Counted from the first letter of the stretch, positions 22,570 through 35,400 are shown. The stretch is DNA of 64,000 nt from Anagrus nilaparvatae (GCA_022575985.1 JAKSXM010000263.1:13744001-13808000); one strand, 5' to 3'. Notes: generated by a model from the letters alone, not told the origin. Program-made: numbers and translations.

Positions 22570-23000
22570 GTAATATTTGTTATATTTTTTAATTATATCA
22601 TAAAATTACAAAAATTATCATTACAAAAAAATTAAAATTTGTAAGACAGATTCAAAAAAAATTTTCGAAAACAAATAAACTAAATTAATTTGTTATGTAC
22701 ACTAATAATTACAGTATGTTGTAAAAATTTATAATTATAATAAAAGTAACTGAATAAATTAACACGATTATTTTTTACATGAATTCATATATATTTTTAT
22801 AATAATATAGATTAATTAAAATAGATTAAAAAATAGATTATTGTACTTACATACATATAATTTATTTAATCTGCATTTGTAACATATGACTAATTACATA
22901 CAAACACGATTAGTAACTATTCTAATGTAAGTTATCATGTAAGAAAGGCAAATGTTTTTAGTAATATTTATTCCTTTAATTTTAGGAAATTGGCTTCAAT
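22570..23000. other. 5' flank of the 8-exon gene
   Basis: AT-rich, no recognisable promoter motif. An upstream AG (22984-22985, 'ttttag') just before the first coding exon suggests a further 5' non-coding exon to the left. Confidence 0.35.
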
Positions 23001-25609
23001 ATGGAAACAAATATAAGCAAAAATGATGGTTTGTTTATCTTTACAGTATTAAAAAAAATTTTTTTCTGATTAAAATTATTTATGGATTATATTTAAGTAA
23101 TGCTCGCATATATGAAAATTTTAATTTTTGTTAGCAGAATCTGCAAGTATATGCAAAAATATTTAACACGTCATGTTTTAATTGTTTACTTTACCTAAGG
23201 TAACTCATAACTTCTTAAAAACGTGTGTAATATTTTTTAATAGTTATGCAAATTATGCAAAACAATTATTAATTTTTCAACCCATGCAAGCTCCTTGTTA
23301 TCATAAAGTGTAAAATTTTTGTCATGAAATTTTGTTTATGTCACAAAAAATATTTTTGTTTTTTGCACTTGGTACTGTATTTTATCATATTTTCAGTAAA
23401 TCAATCAAACATACAAGACGAATGTCAAAGAAACCAGCTGTTGCATTATAACAATTTTATGCAAAATCAATTTTCATTGATGTATGGACCAGCAGCTTAC
23501 CCAGTAGTATCATTGAATCAGTCACCATCTTCGATTTCTCCTGACTTAATTGAAAATTCAAACAATAAGAGAACTTCATCTATCAACTTGGACGATGAAT
23601 CTACTCGAAAAAAAATTTTACTTGACATTTCAAAAAATACTCCGTTTTTTAACATAACCAATATTCAAACGCCAAAAAAGTCAAGCCTAAATGAAGATAA
23701 TCAAAATTTTTTAAATAAGAGCTTATCAAATAAGGATAATCAAGAGGGTCAAATTCATGAACAAATAGTACAACAAATTCCTGGTAAAATTATAAAAATA
23801 CTTCAGTATTAATAGTATCAGCAAATATTAAAATTTATTAAAATACATATACACTTTTTAGGCACAGTCGTATTATCAAATCCTAAAGAAAGAAATTTAG
23901 TATACCAGCTAATACGGAAAAGTTATTACAATGAAAAACTTAATAACGCTGCTTATAAGATTTATGAAAACACGGGGAAAGATATCATTTTTGATCAATA
24001 TAGATCAAAAATATGTGACATGATAATGGCACACGAGTTTGATATTGGAAACGTCAAGTAAAATTTTTGAAACCATTTTTTTATTTTCTTGGAAAAGAAT
24101 TGTATTAAATTGTTTTTAACAATGATTTAAGTAAAATTTAAAGGAAGTTATTAGTTTCTTATTTCTTATATTGTTTTTAACATATTAAAATTATCAAATC
24201 ACTTTAAAAAATCTGTTTATCGCTTTAAAAGTTATGAAATTTTATCAATTCTGTCTCTAATTTTATACAATTAAATTTTACACCTCAATTATTTGATTGA
24301 GGTCTGTTGGTATTATAAATTTACATGCGCATTTTAAATTGTTTTATACCTTTCAGTCACAAAAAGGAACGATTTTTTGAACTAGTTAGTTACATATTGG
24401 TTTTGTTTCCAATGGATAAAAAAGAAAAACGAAAAATAAATTCTTATTATGTTCCTAATTCTGTTGAGAATAATACAACACCACGAGGACATTTATATAA
24501 TTCTTATAGAAGATTTCTAGAGAGGGCTAAACAAGTTGAGTTAATTAAGGCCAGCAAATCGTCACAAACGAGGACAGGTAAATAAAATTAGTAAATGAAG
24601 TAATATGCAAAAAAGATTTTTTATTATAAAATATATTATTATATAAAAAATTTATTTTATAGATAATCGAGAATCTGGCCGTATAAATATAGAAAAATTA
24701 AAAACCATTGATAAAATTGATGATGAGGCTTTGAATACTTGGGCGAATTTGTATGAATTTCGCCACAAATTTATGTATAATAAAGAAATCGATGATTTAA
24801 CTCAGGAAATTCCGGTTTTAAAGTCATCCGATGGATTTAAACTAGTAATTTAAATAATTGACAATTTTCAAATTAAATAAAATATTTTATGATTAAATAT
24901 ATTTTTTTAGATGGTTAAAGTTTTTCTGATAGAGAATAGAAGTGTTCAAGACGGCCTATTTAACAACTGGAAAGATTGTGCAATTAAAATTATGATATTA
25001 GCAGTAAAAGCAAAAAATAAAACGGAAATAAAAAATATGTGGCAAAGTATTAAGAGACAAGATGATGGCAATAATGGCCAGTTTTAAAAATGATTAATAT
25101 CAAATTAAATTTTAATAACAATATTAAGCATATTTTAATTTTTAGATCATATAGCTTTTCTTACCTTACCTTACCTATTAAAAAGTGCAACGGTAAAAAA
25201 GCCAAAAGATATTAATAACGCAAATTTCTTCATTCAGTATATTGAGGTATAATTTTTCAACTACTTTATTTTCATTTATATAAATCAAATTAATAATGAA
25301 AAATAAAAAATTTTATTTTAGGTGCTTGATAATTTGCAAGAAAATGCCATTCTTGAAATAATTAGAAAAAGCCAAGAAAATATAAAACTGTCATATAAAG
25401 ATTTTAATCCTGTGTTACCGCGAGTTGTAAGCTGTGGACCAACTTTAGATGAATCAAAACATTTTGTTGTTTACGGTGATTTAATATACAAAGCAGATAA
25501 CGTTGTATCTGCAGTTGATATTTCATACAAAATATTAACAAGTATGACAAAAAAAAATGTATATGGAAAAATAGTTCCATATGTTTGGCATTTTTTGGAA
25601 TGTGTTTGA
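23001..25609 (+). CDS. Eight-exon gene for a 519-aa insect-type protein of unknown function
   Basis: I reconstructed exons 23001-23028, 23397-23783, 23862-24057, 24357-24577, 24663-24844, 24911-25067, 25146-25246 and 25322-25609. They total 1,560 nt (519 codons plus stop), with matching phases at every junction. All introns start GT and end AG except the sixth, which would need a GC donor at 25068. Exon 2 is Asn/Ser-rich and probably disordered. Exon 4 has 'VLFPMDKKEKRKINSYYVP' and 'TTPRGHLYNSYRRFLERA'. The last exon has 'HFVVYGDLIYKADNVVSAVD' and ends near 'YVWHFLECV'. This order matches a family of uncharacterised insect proteins that I recall from hymenopterans, but I know no function for it. 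There is no signal peptide or membrane segment. The open frame starting at 23324 is an artefact of reading through the first intron. Confidence 0.7.
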
Positions 25610-26641
25610 TATAAAATCTTTGACCATTACAGTAAATATGCTATTACATCAAAAGTAAAGTCAATAGAGTTGGTTAATTAAATTACTTTTTCACTGTTTA
25701 TTCATTGAAAATTTGACTAAGATTATAGTTTCATATTATTATCTTTTAAATAGATGCCCTTTTAGATTACACTAATTAAATGCATTTAGAATTTTCCAGA
25801 AAATTTTCTTTGCAATTAAATCATTAAATCAATTAGTGTTTATAAAATAATAGTAAAAATCGATATTTACAGTATTTACAAAAATTTATTTTATTAAAAT
25901 TTCAGTTCTTTAAATTTAATTTTAAGTTGAATTTTATAAATAATAGAAGTTTTTTTCTATAAATTTCTTAATATAAAAATTAATTTTCAGTAAGTTATAA
26001 TAAAAAGTCAAATTTTTATATGTGAATAAACGGATTAGTTTTTTATACTGTAACAAGATTACGAGTACGATTTTGATAATCTTTTTAAGTATGAACTTAT
26101 TAACAAATTTTATTAAAAGATTATTTGTTTAAATCTAACTGTTCATCTTATAATTTTATAATTTTTATTTGATATTTGCAATAAATCTAATATTAAACAG
26201 TAAATATGTTTCAAAAAATCTTTTTTACCTTTTCTGTGATTTCGAAGGTTTCTGAACCGTATACACGTAAAAAAAGAACTACGGAGTTACGCGATTCTAG
26301 TATATGAAGCATTCTCATTTCAAAACGTTTAGATTTATAATAATAAACATTTATAATTGAAACTTCTGCAGTAATATAACAGGTTATAAAATATCTATTT
26401 GTTCAACATGGGAAAATAAAAGGATTTGTCTGTTCTATGCAGAGTGCAGACAGCATTAAAAAAAAAAATTTCTACATTTTTCCCTGTGCTCAACACATAG
26501 TTTTTCATTAAAAGCGAAAAAAAATCACCCGAAAGTAAAAAAGTAGATCTTTTTTGCAGCGTATAATGAAAAATAAATTGCTTTCTAAACTTTAAACTTA
26601 TATTAATGAAAATATTCAATACATAGGTACAGATAAATTTT
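25610..26641. other. Intergenic; nothing recognised
   Basis: AT-rich DNA downstream of the 8-exon gene. An AATAAA near 26023 could serve as its polyadenylation signal but is distant. No element ends or genes supported. Confidence 0.35.
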
Positions 26642-29124
26642 TAAAGACTACTGCGGAATAAGGTATGGTTTCCGGCCCCAGCATATTTTTCGCATTTGTT
26701 TGGCTCAATTTGATGATTTATGATAAAAAATAAGATTCTGAGGGTCGGCTCCCCCCCCACCCCCCCTGCGTTACCCCTGGGGGGTTCAAACGTGTTTTTC
26801 GATAAAAATTAATATCTCCGGGCCGAATCATCCGATTGGGGTGTGGTTGGTATCAAAATTTTCGTTTTGAAAAAATACACCAAAATTTTTTTTACTTTTG
26901 AACTCATTTTGAGGTTCAAAACTTCGAAAAACGTCATTTTTGGCTTTTTTGACGGTCTAAAAATTGAGATATCTCAGCATAGAGGAAAAACTCCTTTTTT
27001 TCACGCTCAGGGGAACTTTGTCTAAGACTACTTTTCAAAATTCCGTCAGAAAAATGGCAACTTTTACGGTGCGTCACTCGCAATTGACGATTATGTAAAG
27101 GAAATCGTGTTTTATTTTTTGCATATTTTATCATACCATCTAATATTTGATTTTAAATCTAAAACTTGCTTTTGTATGGTCTTTTTTATGTTTTTCTTAT
27201 AATTTTTTTATAAAGAAAATGATATTTCACCTATACCCTACCAAAGGATTTCATTTATTTAATGAAATCTTTTTTTATTTGCGCAATGATCAATAGGATG
27301 ATCATCTTTTTGAAGAAAAAAAAAATTGAAGGTACCCCTTACTGATACGTTTCTTCGGGTATTTTAGACCATATAAAGTGATAAACAAGCTAGAAATAGA
27401 AAAATTTTTGCTCGCCGCATAGTTTTTTTGAGTTGACAGCCTCAGAATCACGTTTTTTCAATATTTAAAAATAACCAATTTTGGAATTTTTTCGTTATAA
27501 ATTAAAATTATTTTTGAAATGATAAATTTATGTTTTTTCACTTTTCTTACATTGACAATTTACTAAAAAGAGTATATTTGGCACCAAAGAATACAAATTT
27601 TCAATTTTCAACGTTTGGGAGCTGTTTAAATGTTAGATATTGGGTTTTTTAATTATTCATCAACTTGGGATTTTTCTAACAGATTCAAATGATGTTAAAA
27701 ACTTGACTAAAAATGTACTGTATTTTAGTTTTTCCCGTACACTCCAAATTCACTATTTATTTTAACGTTTGACGACACTTTATAGGAGAAAAATTCATTT
27801 TTTTCGATTGTAGGGCCCTAATTTTCAGGAAGCCAATGTTTAAAGTTTCGCATTTTTTAAGAAAAAATTTTCTGAATTTACAAGAGTTAGATACATTTTT
27901 TTCTCAAAAATTCTATGAAAAGTCGATAAAACATTTGAATCTGCTAGAAAATTCCCAAGTTTATGAATTTTTAAAAACCTTTGAAAACTGAAAATTTGTA
28001 TTTTTTGGCCTTAAATATATATATGTATATAAAGAAAAGAGAGTATACTCTTTTTAGTAAATTGTGAATGTAAAACAAGTAAAAAACATAAATCCATCAT
28101 TTATAGAATAATTTTAATTTATAAAAAAAATAATTCAGAAATCAGGTTCTTTTTAAATATCGAAAAAACGTGATTTTGAGTCTTCCAACTAAAGAAGAAG
28201 AAGAAGTTTTTCACTTGTTCTTCACTTTATATGGTCTAAGGAATCCAAAGGAATGTAACAGAAAGGCGTGCCTTCAATTTTGCTTTCTTTAAAAAGTTGA
28301 TCATCCTAAGCGCAATATTTCTACGGGTTTTCCATATAGTAGTTAAAAATGAGGTTTCACGTTCAAATAATTATATAATTCTATATGTTGATTAATTGAA
28401 TTTATCGTTATTTATGAACTAATTTAATACAATTTTTAAGAATAAATCACTTTTTTAAAAATAATTATTTATAATAAAAGTGTTTATAATAAATATTTTC
28501 ATTACTATTAATAAGGAAAATAGATATTGTATTGCGCAAATTAAAAGAGATTTCTTGAAATAAATGAAGTCCTTTGGTAGGGTATAGGTGAAATATCATT
28601 TTCTTTATAAAAAAATTATAAGAAAAACATAAAAAAGACCATACAAAAGCAAGTTTTAGATTTAAAATCAAATATTAGATGGTATGATAAAATATGCAAA
28701 AAATAAAACACGATTTCCTTTACATAATCGTCAATTGCGAGTGACGCACCGTAAAAGTTGCCATTTTTCTGACGGAATTTTGAAAAGTAGTCTTAGACAA
28801 AGTTCCCCTGAGCGTGAAAAAAGGAGTTTTTCCTCTATGCTGAGATATCTCAATTTTTAGACCGTCAAAAAAGCCAAAAATGACGTTTTTCGAAGTTTTG
28901 AACCTCAAAATGAGTTCAAAAGTAAAAAAAATTTTGGTGTATTTTTTCAAAACGAAAATTTTGATACCAACCACAACCCAATCGGATGATTCGGCCCGGA
29001 GATATTAATTTTTATCGAAAATACTCGGAATCTTATTTTTTATCATAAATCATCAAACTGAGCTAAACAAATGCGAAAAATATGCTGGGGCCGGAAACCA
29101 TACCTTATTCCGCAGTAGTCTTTA
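26642..29124. mobile_element. Fold-back element, 2.48 kb, TA-flanked
   Basis: The left end AAGACTACTGCGGAATAAGG (from 26644) is the reverse complement of the right end (to 29122), with TA outside both. The arms run inward for over 1 kb. Paired blocks include 'tatggtttccggcccc', 'aattgacgattatgtaaagg', 'cctataccctaccaaagga' and 'ccatataaagtg', so almost the whole element can form one hairpin. The left arm has an extra C/G-rich patch of about 40 bp ('ggctccccccccacc') that the right arm lacks. Frames in the two arms mirror each other and are not genes. Confidence 0.82.
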
Positions 29125-30770
29125 TTATAAGATAATGTGTATTATATTATCTAATAAAACTAAAAAATTTAGAAACAAGCCGTTTCCTATATCTACTTAG
29201 CCAACGCAACGTGGCTATAATATAAAGATTTTATATCTATAAGTGAAAGTAGCCATCAAGGCTTGATATAAATAACTAAATCGACTAGGTTTTCAAGGAG
29301 TTCTACTGCGTTAAATAGGGAAGACACCGAGATTTTTTTGTTTAAAATACTATGCTTGTTCTACCAGCAGTAGCTTGAATAAAATCATAGGTATTATACC
29401 AAAAAATTTTTCTCTGTGTACTTATGTATACACACATATATCATATATAAATATTATACATAAACTAAACATAATTTATATACATTATATACATATAAAT
29501 AAAAATAATTTAATAAACGCAAATTTTAAAAAACGTTATTTTTTCAATTTAAAACACGATTTTTCAGACATAATAGAGGTGTTTCGTCACGTTGGCCAAA
29601 GAGCAATCTTCTATATAATGAAGCAGAAATGTGTATTAATGTTAAAAAAAACTTTTCTCATTGGTTTCGTGCTAAGTCAAACTAAAATTGTGAAGCAAAA
29701 AATCAGAAAAACCGCTACAAAATGGCTTTTCCCATGTATTTTAAATGGGAGACATATTGATAAATATCTTGAAGAGGATGACTAATTTTTAAAAACGGGT
29801 TTTAACGTGCTTCTGAGGACCAAAAAAGCAACCTTTCCTGAAAATTTCAGCCCGATCCGAGCAGGGAAAATTTTTGCTCATTTTCAGCTCCCCCGAAAGA
29901 CACGTTTTATCAAATAACTCGCCAAAATATAAATTTAACATTTAAACCCAAAAAAGGATTATTTCCTTATAGGTCAAACATTCATTTTTTGCTATAAAAT
30001 CCCAAGTGCCCGACCTTTTCATAATCTGATCTTTCAAGCTAGCCGTGAACGAGTAGCAGATACTCAGTGCAGAAGCATCGAGCCAACGTTTAGTATTTTT
30101 TGAATCTGAATCTTTTGAATTTTTTGAAATGTTGTAGTAATAATGGTATCCTAGTTTCTTGATTTTATATATATATATATAATTTTTTTTGTTCTATAAA
30201 ATAGAGGACTAAATTTTGACTACCCAAATGCCCTGGAAGAAAAAGATTACATGAACCTATTAGTAATTTCTAAAAATAATTTTGAATACCTGTGTTCATT
30301 ATGCTTATAAAAATCTGGTAGGAAGAAAAAAAGTTCAAAAAACAGTATGGCAATTTTATTAATTAAACTTCGCTGCAATTTATCAAATGCAATTTTATCC
30401 ATTTTATTTGCAATAGAAAAATTCTCAATTAGTAAAGCAATAAAAAAAGCAATAGAATTATTATTATCAGAAATTGTTCCGCTTTATTAAGGTACATTAT
30501 TTTGGCTTTACAATTTAAAATTTTTGCAAATATTCTAAGGATTTTAAAATCATTTTAAAACCTAGAAAAAAATTATATAATAAGAACTTTTTTTTTAAAT
30601 AAATTTTATTAATTTTATGAGATGCATAAAAAATTTCTGAATTTATTTTTACTCTGCAAGATCTCTTTAGATTGTAAAAAAAAGTACTCATTAATAAATA
30701 ATAATAATTTTTTTTTTTAAATAAGGTGTAAGAAAAGACGGTAAGAATGAAAGAATTTTGCAAGTAACAA
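29125..30770. other. Intergenic; no confident gene
   Basis: A 136-aa frame (29375-29785, plus) starts in simple repeat and shows no family I know. A TA dinucleotide run lies at about 30169-30181. I see no other structure. Confidence 0.35.
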
Positions 30771-30783
30771 AACGAACTTAAGG

Positions 30784-30932
30784 AACGTGTTGAAATTCTA
30801 CACCTAAAAACCAGAAATAAGTGATATGAAGATATCACTGACCAATCTCTACCAGATTTCCCAAGACTTACTTTCAAAGAACTAAGAGAGCTAACCTTGG
30901 GAGTATATCAAGTAATGGAATTATATTATCTG
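30784..30932 (+). pseudogene. Possible exon fragment of a SWIM-type zinc-finger family
   Basis: In one frame, 'YEDITDQSLPDFPRLTFKEL' followed by 'RELTLGVYQ' reads up to a possible GT donor (gtaatgg) near 30919. A TGA lies just before the Tyr. The 'P.L...LR.LTLGVYQ' pattern is one I recall from a multi-copy insect family whose C-terminus carries a SWIM zinc finger; that finger is not present here. It is a single exon or fragment and the call rests on one short motif. Confidence 0.3.
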
Positions 30933-31063
30933 TTGCTATATTATATTATATTTTACAATAGGTTTCATTTCAGTTAAAACAAGCATTTTATATACAGAGT
31001 AACACTTAGATGATGAATAATAATTTATTTTTTAAAGGGGACGCGAGCATATATAATGCTCAG

Positions 31064-31448
31064 TGTACAGCAGGAAAGATAAATCTGAGTGTAGTGATGG
31101 ATTTTGTGTTTGTACAGAGGCAAATAAAGAATATCTAGGTATAAAAAAAAATGTGAAAAAAAATTTTACTAAATATTAACTTTAATTTAAAATTTAAAAG
31201 GGGAGTGTATGGATGCAGAATCTCTCATCGGCATGCCAGAGCTTGAGAATGTTGAATTTAAGACAGATGAACTATTTTTTGAAAGAGAAACTCACAGTGA
31301 TATGCTTCAAATCATATTTTTTTGCGTTATTATTGTCTTGGGATTGTTGCATAGTATACTAATCCTATACAAATACAAAAAAAATAAATTACTCATTGTA
31401 AGTTTTTATAACAGTAGAAATAATGATTTGGCTATGTTTAGTCTTTAG
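31064..31448 (+). CDS. Last visible exons of a Cys-motif (EB/EGF-like) single-pass membrane protein, partial
   Basis: Exon A (31064-31138, after 'ctcag') encodes 'KSECSDGFCVCTEANKEYL'. A 62-bp intron (31139-31200, GT...AG) joins in phase to exon B, which continues 'GECMDAESLIGMPELENV'. The C....C.C........G.C spacing resembles an EB or EGF-like module of insect secreted or surface proteins. Exon B then has an acidic stretch and a hydrophobic segment of about 21 residues ('MLQIIFFCVIIVLGLLHSIL') followed by 'YKYKKNK', as in a type I membrane anchor with the basic side in the cytoplasm. A consensus donor (ATT|GTAAGT at 31397/31398) suggests another exon; without it the frame stops at 31448. No N-terminal exons or signal peptide were found, so the gene is partial or is a broken copy. 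Confidence 0.5.
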
Positions 31449-32119
31449 TAAACTTTATTATATCAATTTCTAACATATATGAAATTAGGTTTTAAATATG
31501 AGAATAAAAAATATGAAACAATACAAATTAATATTATGCATAAAAATATGAGTGTATACAATAAATAAATAATTTTTTCTTGACTACAATTTTGTACTTT
31601 CATCTCATTCTTTAAAGGCTCATATATATTCTTAATTTTTGCTAAAAAAAAATGCAATAAAAAATTAATTTAAAAAAAAAATATTTTTTCACAATATCTT
31701 ACTTGAATTTTTTAACATACATATCCCGAATTTATTAACATAATATTCAGAACAGACACATTTATTAGATTGACAAATAGCGAAATCGATAAATTGACAA
31801 CTTTCGTTGAATTCGCAAAAGCTGTCTAAGGTTAATGACTCTAAATAAAAACAGGTTTTATAAGAAATTTTTTAAAAATTAGGAAAACAAAAAAATTTTT
31901 AAATTAAAAAATAAAATTAAATTATTTCAAATTTAAAAATTTATCGAAAGGACATATTGGGTATCCATGTAATATCGCTATAAAATAAAATATTTTAGAA
32001 TGATTCTTAGTGAATTCAGCAAAAGTTTCCAGGTCGGGTTGCTAAAATCGGCTAAAAAGTTTTTTTTTCCAATTACCTATCCACAATGGACTATGACCCC
32101 AAATTTTAGCCCTTAATAT
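31449..32119. other. Intergenic; nothing recognised
   Basis: AT-rich sequence. I looked for an exon continuing the membrane-protein gene and found none convincing. From about 32030 the sequence becomes the flank of the next inverted-repeat element. Confidence 0.35.
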
Positions 32120-34113
32120 TGAATACTAAGCCCAGGGCGAATTTTTGAAAAAAAAACACGTTTTCATCTTTTCTGAGCCGCTCGTTCTTCTTTTATATGC
32201 CATTCCTTCTGGAAACGATTAAAAATTATGAAAAAAGAGGTACTATAGTAAAATTTCCTAAGGAATCCAATCCTGCCATTAGTTTTTGAAAATTCCTACA
32301 ATGGGAGCCAGAAAATCGATAAATTCACAGGGTATTTTACGAAGCTAAAAAAAAATTGTACATCCGAATTTTTTATTAAGCTTCTCAGAAAAAGCGTGTT
32401 TTTATATATATTTTCGGATGCTATCAACCTATGTGCGATCGAGCTTCCTAGACCCTAAAATAATCAAAAAATCGTAAATTTTCCTCAATTATTCTCATTT
32501 TTTTTCAGTTTTTTGAATTTTCCCGCTCTAAATGACTCCGAATTATTTAAATAAGAGAAAATTCGGATTCCCAGGGAAATTTTACTTACTTTCTTTATTT
32601 AAATATTTTTTAGGCTATAATGTAAACGAGCTCACAGCAAATGCCTCAAATACAAAAGTCGGATTTTCATCATTTTCATCAGTTTTTCTGAATTTTCCTG
32701 CACTAAATGACCTCGTTAGAGCCAAATAAGTTTAGATTTGGATTCTCCAGAAAATTTCATATAAATTCTATACTATAAAAATCTTTAGGCTTTAGTATAA
32801 ACGAGTTCATAGCAATGGATTTAAAAAATTCTGATTTTCCTTGTTTTTTTACATTTTTTTGTATTTGTGCGGTTATTCTAACAAACATAACAAGTAGTTC
32901 TACTCTCTGGCTCCGAGATTTATAATTCCCTAAATCAGGGAGTTAACTTCCTAAATTAGAGAGTTAACACGCCCTGATTTAAAGAGTGAACTGGCTGGGG
33001 CAGGGAGTTCCCTGAAATTTATGTCATCTCCTGGAATACTAAAGTATTGAAATTGAAAATGAACCGTACGATGAAAAGCTGATATCCTGGAGGCTTATTT
33101 TTTAATTTTTCATTGAAAACAATTTTCCGATTTTCCAATATGGTGGACCAATAAACATGAAACGTTTTTCTTAAGCTCGAAAATCCCCAGGAAATATAGA
33201 AAATTCCTCTTCATGTTTTTCGTTTTCGAAAAATTTCGAAAAATTTCATTAATAAATCGTTTAAACAACCTCGAAAACCTCCAGATAATGTAGAAAGTTC
33301 TTTGATTTAGGGAGTTATAACTCTCTGAGCCAGAGAGTAGTGCTACTGTTTATGTTTGTTAGAGCAACCGCACAAATACAAAAAATGTAAAAAAACAAGG
33401 AAAATCAGAATTTTTAAATCCATTGCTATGAACTCGTTTATACTAAAACCTAAAGATTTTCATAGTATAGAAGTTATATGAAATTTCCTGGAGAATCCAA
33501 ATCTAAACTTATTTGACTCGTACGAATTCATTTAGTGCGGGAAAATTCAGAAAAACTGTTGAAAATGATGAAAATCCGACTTTTTTACTTGAGGCATTTG
33601 GTGTGAGCTCGTTTCCATTAAAGCCTAAAAAATATTTAAATAAAGAAAGTATGTAAAATTTCCCTGGAAATCCGAATTTTTCCTTATTTAAATCGTTCGG
33701 AGTTATTTAGAGCGGGAAAATTCAAAAAACTGAAAAAAATGAGAAAAATTGAGGAAAACTTACGATTTTTCGATTATTTTAGGGTCTAGGAAGTTCGATC
33801 GCATATTGGTTGATATGGAAAATATATATAAAAACACGCTTTTCGGGAGAAGCTTAATAAAAAATTCGGATATACAATTTTTCTGTAGCTTCCGTAAAAT
33901 ACCCTGTGAATTTATCGATTTTCTGGCTCCCCGTGTCGGAATTTTCAAAAACTAATGGCAGGATTGGATTCCTGAGGAAATTTTACTATAGTACCTTTTT
34001 TTTCATAATTTTTAATCGTTTCTAGAAGGAATGGCATATAAAAAAGGAATTAGTGGCTGAGGAAAGATGAAAACGTGTTTTTTTTCAAAAATCCGCCCTG
34101 GGCTTAGTTTTCA
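32120..34113. mobile_element. Fold-back element, about 2.0 kb
   Basis: The arms mirror each other from both ends inward: 'actaagcccagggcg' with 'cgccctgggcttagt', 'ttaaaaattatgaaaaaaga' with its reverse near 34000, 'aaccaatcctgccattag'-like blocks, 'ctcgtttatactaaa' blocks, and finally 'tactctctggctc' with 'gagccagagagta' near the centre (about 33100). The arms differ at many sites, so it is older than the one at 62.4 kb. I could not fix a target-site duplication. There is no transposase. Confidence 0.75.
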
Positions 34114-35080
34114 ACCAATCTTCTTTCAATCACTCTTTAACATTAAAAAAAAAATTATTCGATATATAATACTCACTAAAATATAATAATATCACAAAAA
34201 TTCCTTTGACACGCAACTTGTATATTATTATTATTATTATGGTTACTATGGGATTTAAAAAACAGAAAAGATGCGTAAGAGTGTGTATACTAATATTATT
34301 TTTATACTATAATTATTATTGGCATGCTTAAAAATGGGAAAATATTTGGAAAAATGGGGAAAATATTTTTGGAAAAAACATTTAAAAAAAATTTTTTCGA
34401 TCACTTTCTTACACCCTTTAAAAAAAATAGGAAAATATTTGGAAAATTCGGAAAATATTCTTGGAAAAAAACATCATTCTTTTGACATTATATATTTTAA
34501 ATAAAAAATTTTTTTTAATTTTTCGGGCACGATCACTTTTTTTTTAGATGCTTTTTAAATGTAAAAGTAAATTTAGACGATTCGAAAATGCCTCTTTTAG
34601 ACTGCCCACAATAGGTCGTCCCCATATCTAACTACTATATAGTATAGTAACGTGATATGTTATCAGATTCATTTAAATAATTCTTAATGATAATTCAAAA
34701 TTATTTTCGAACTTATGGTTTCATGGAAACATTAGTTCTACTGAGAAATATCATTATAATCAATTCAATTCTATAAAAATAAGATCTTTCAGTATTTTTG
34801 TCTTAATAAATTCTGAATTTACTTTAATGTATGTAGAATAACTTTTCTATTTCTGCAAACTAATACATTATTTACAAAAATGTAATCAGTTAAATAGTAT
34901 TGATAATCTTAAAAATTAATATACTTGTCAGGTAAAATCTTTTAAGAGTAAGTGTTCATTAATATAAGGCACTAATAGGTATCTTTTCAGAGTAAGTGGT
35001 AATTTATATAAGGCACTAATAGGTTTTACTGTTTTTACTTTTATTTTACTTTTTTTCTCACTTTTTCTACAACTAGGTTT
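34114..35080. other. Intergenic with small direct repeats
   Basis: Short repeats of 'ggaaaatatttggaaaa' occur at 34335-34480. A tandem duplication of about 44 bp ends in 'ataaggcactaataggt' (34966, 35010). No gene. Confidence 0.45.
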
Positions 35081-35084
35081 TGAG

Positions 35085-35400
35085 AAAATGCATCCTTTCA
35101 TATTTCCTTATACTGCAAATTTGTCTTTATTGATCACTTATTACGTTCATTGTATTCAAATTATTCATGGTGGTATAGATTCACACTTTTAGTAATCATA
35201 CAACAATATTGGTTATGCAATGGTTATAATATAGTAAAAAAATGATTACAAATTGTGCAACCTGTATTAGATACAGAGGAAGATACTTTGCATCAAAAAA
35301 TGGGTAACTTACCTGCTGTAAGGTTCAATGCAAACGCTGATGCTTTTACTTATTAAGGTGTAAAATACGGAGACCCCTTTAACATTACATGTTTTTATAA
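35085..35400 (+). pseudogene. BEL/Pao integrase zinc-binding remnant
   Basis: Translating with frame changes gives a 'HPFIFPY...HGGI' region, then 'NIVKKMITNCATCIRYRG', 'MGNLPAVRFNAN' and 'GVKYGDPF'. This order (HPI...HGG, C..C, NLP..R, GVDYAGPF) is the H2C2 zinc-binding stretch and the start of the catalytic core in BEL/Pao integrases. Several stops and frameshifts are present. It is a small isolated relic, unrelated in position to the BEL element at the left of the window. Confidence 0.6.

Noticed and set aside
23324..23396. Hydrophobic start 'FLHLVLYFIIFSV' as a signal peptide of a 162-aa protein
   Set aside because: This stretch is intron sequence. The acceptor at 23396 joins exon 23001-23028 in phase, and the frame then continues through six more exons.
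29375..29785. 136-aa frame as a gene
   Set aside because: It starts in simple sequence, has no recognised motif, no splice context and no relatives in the window.
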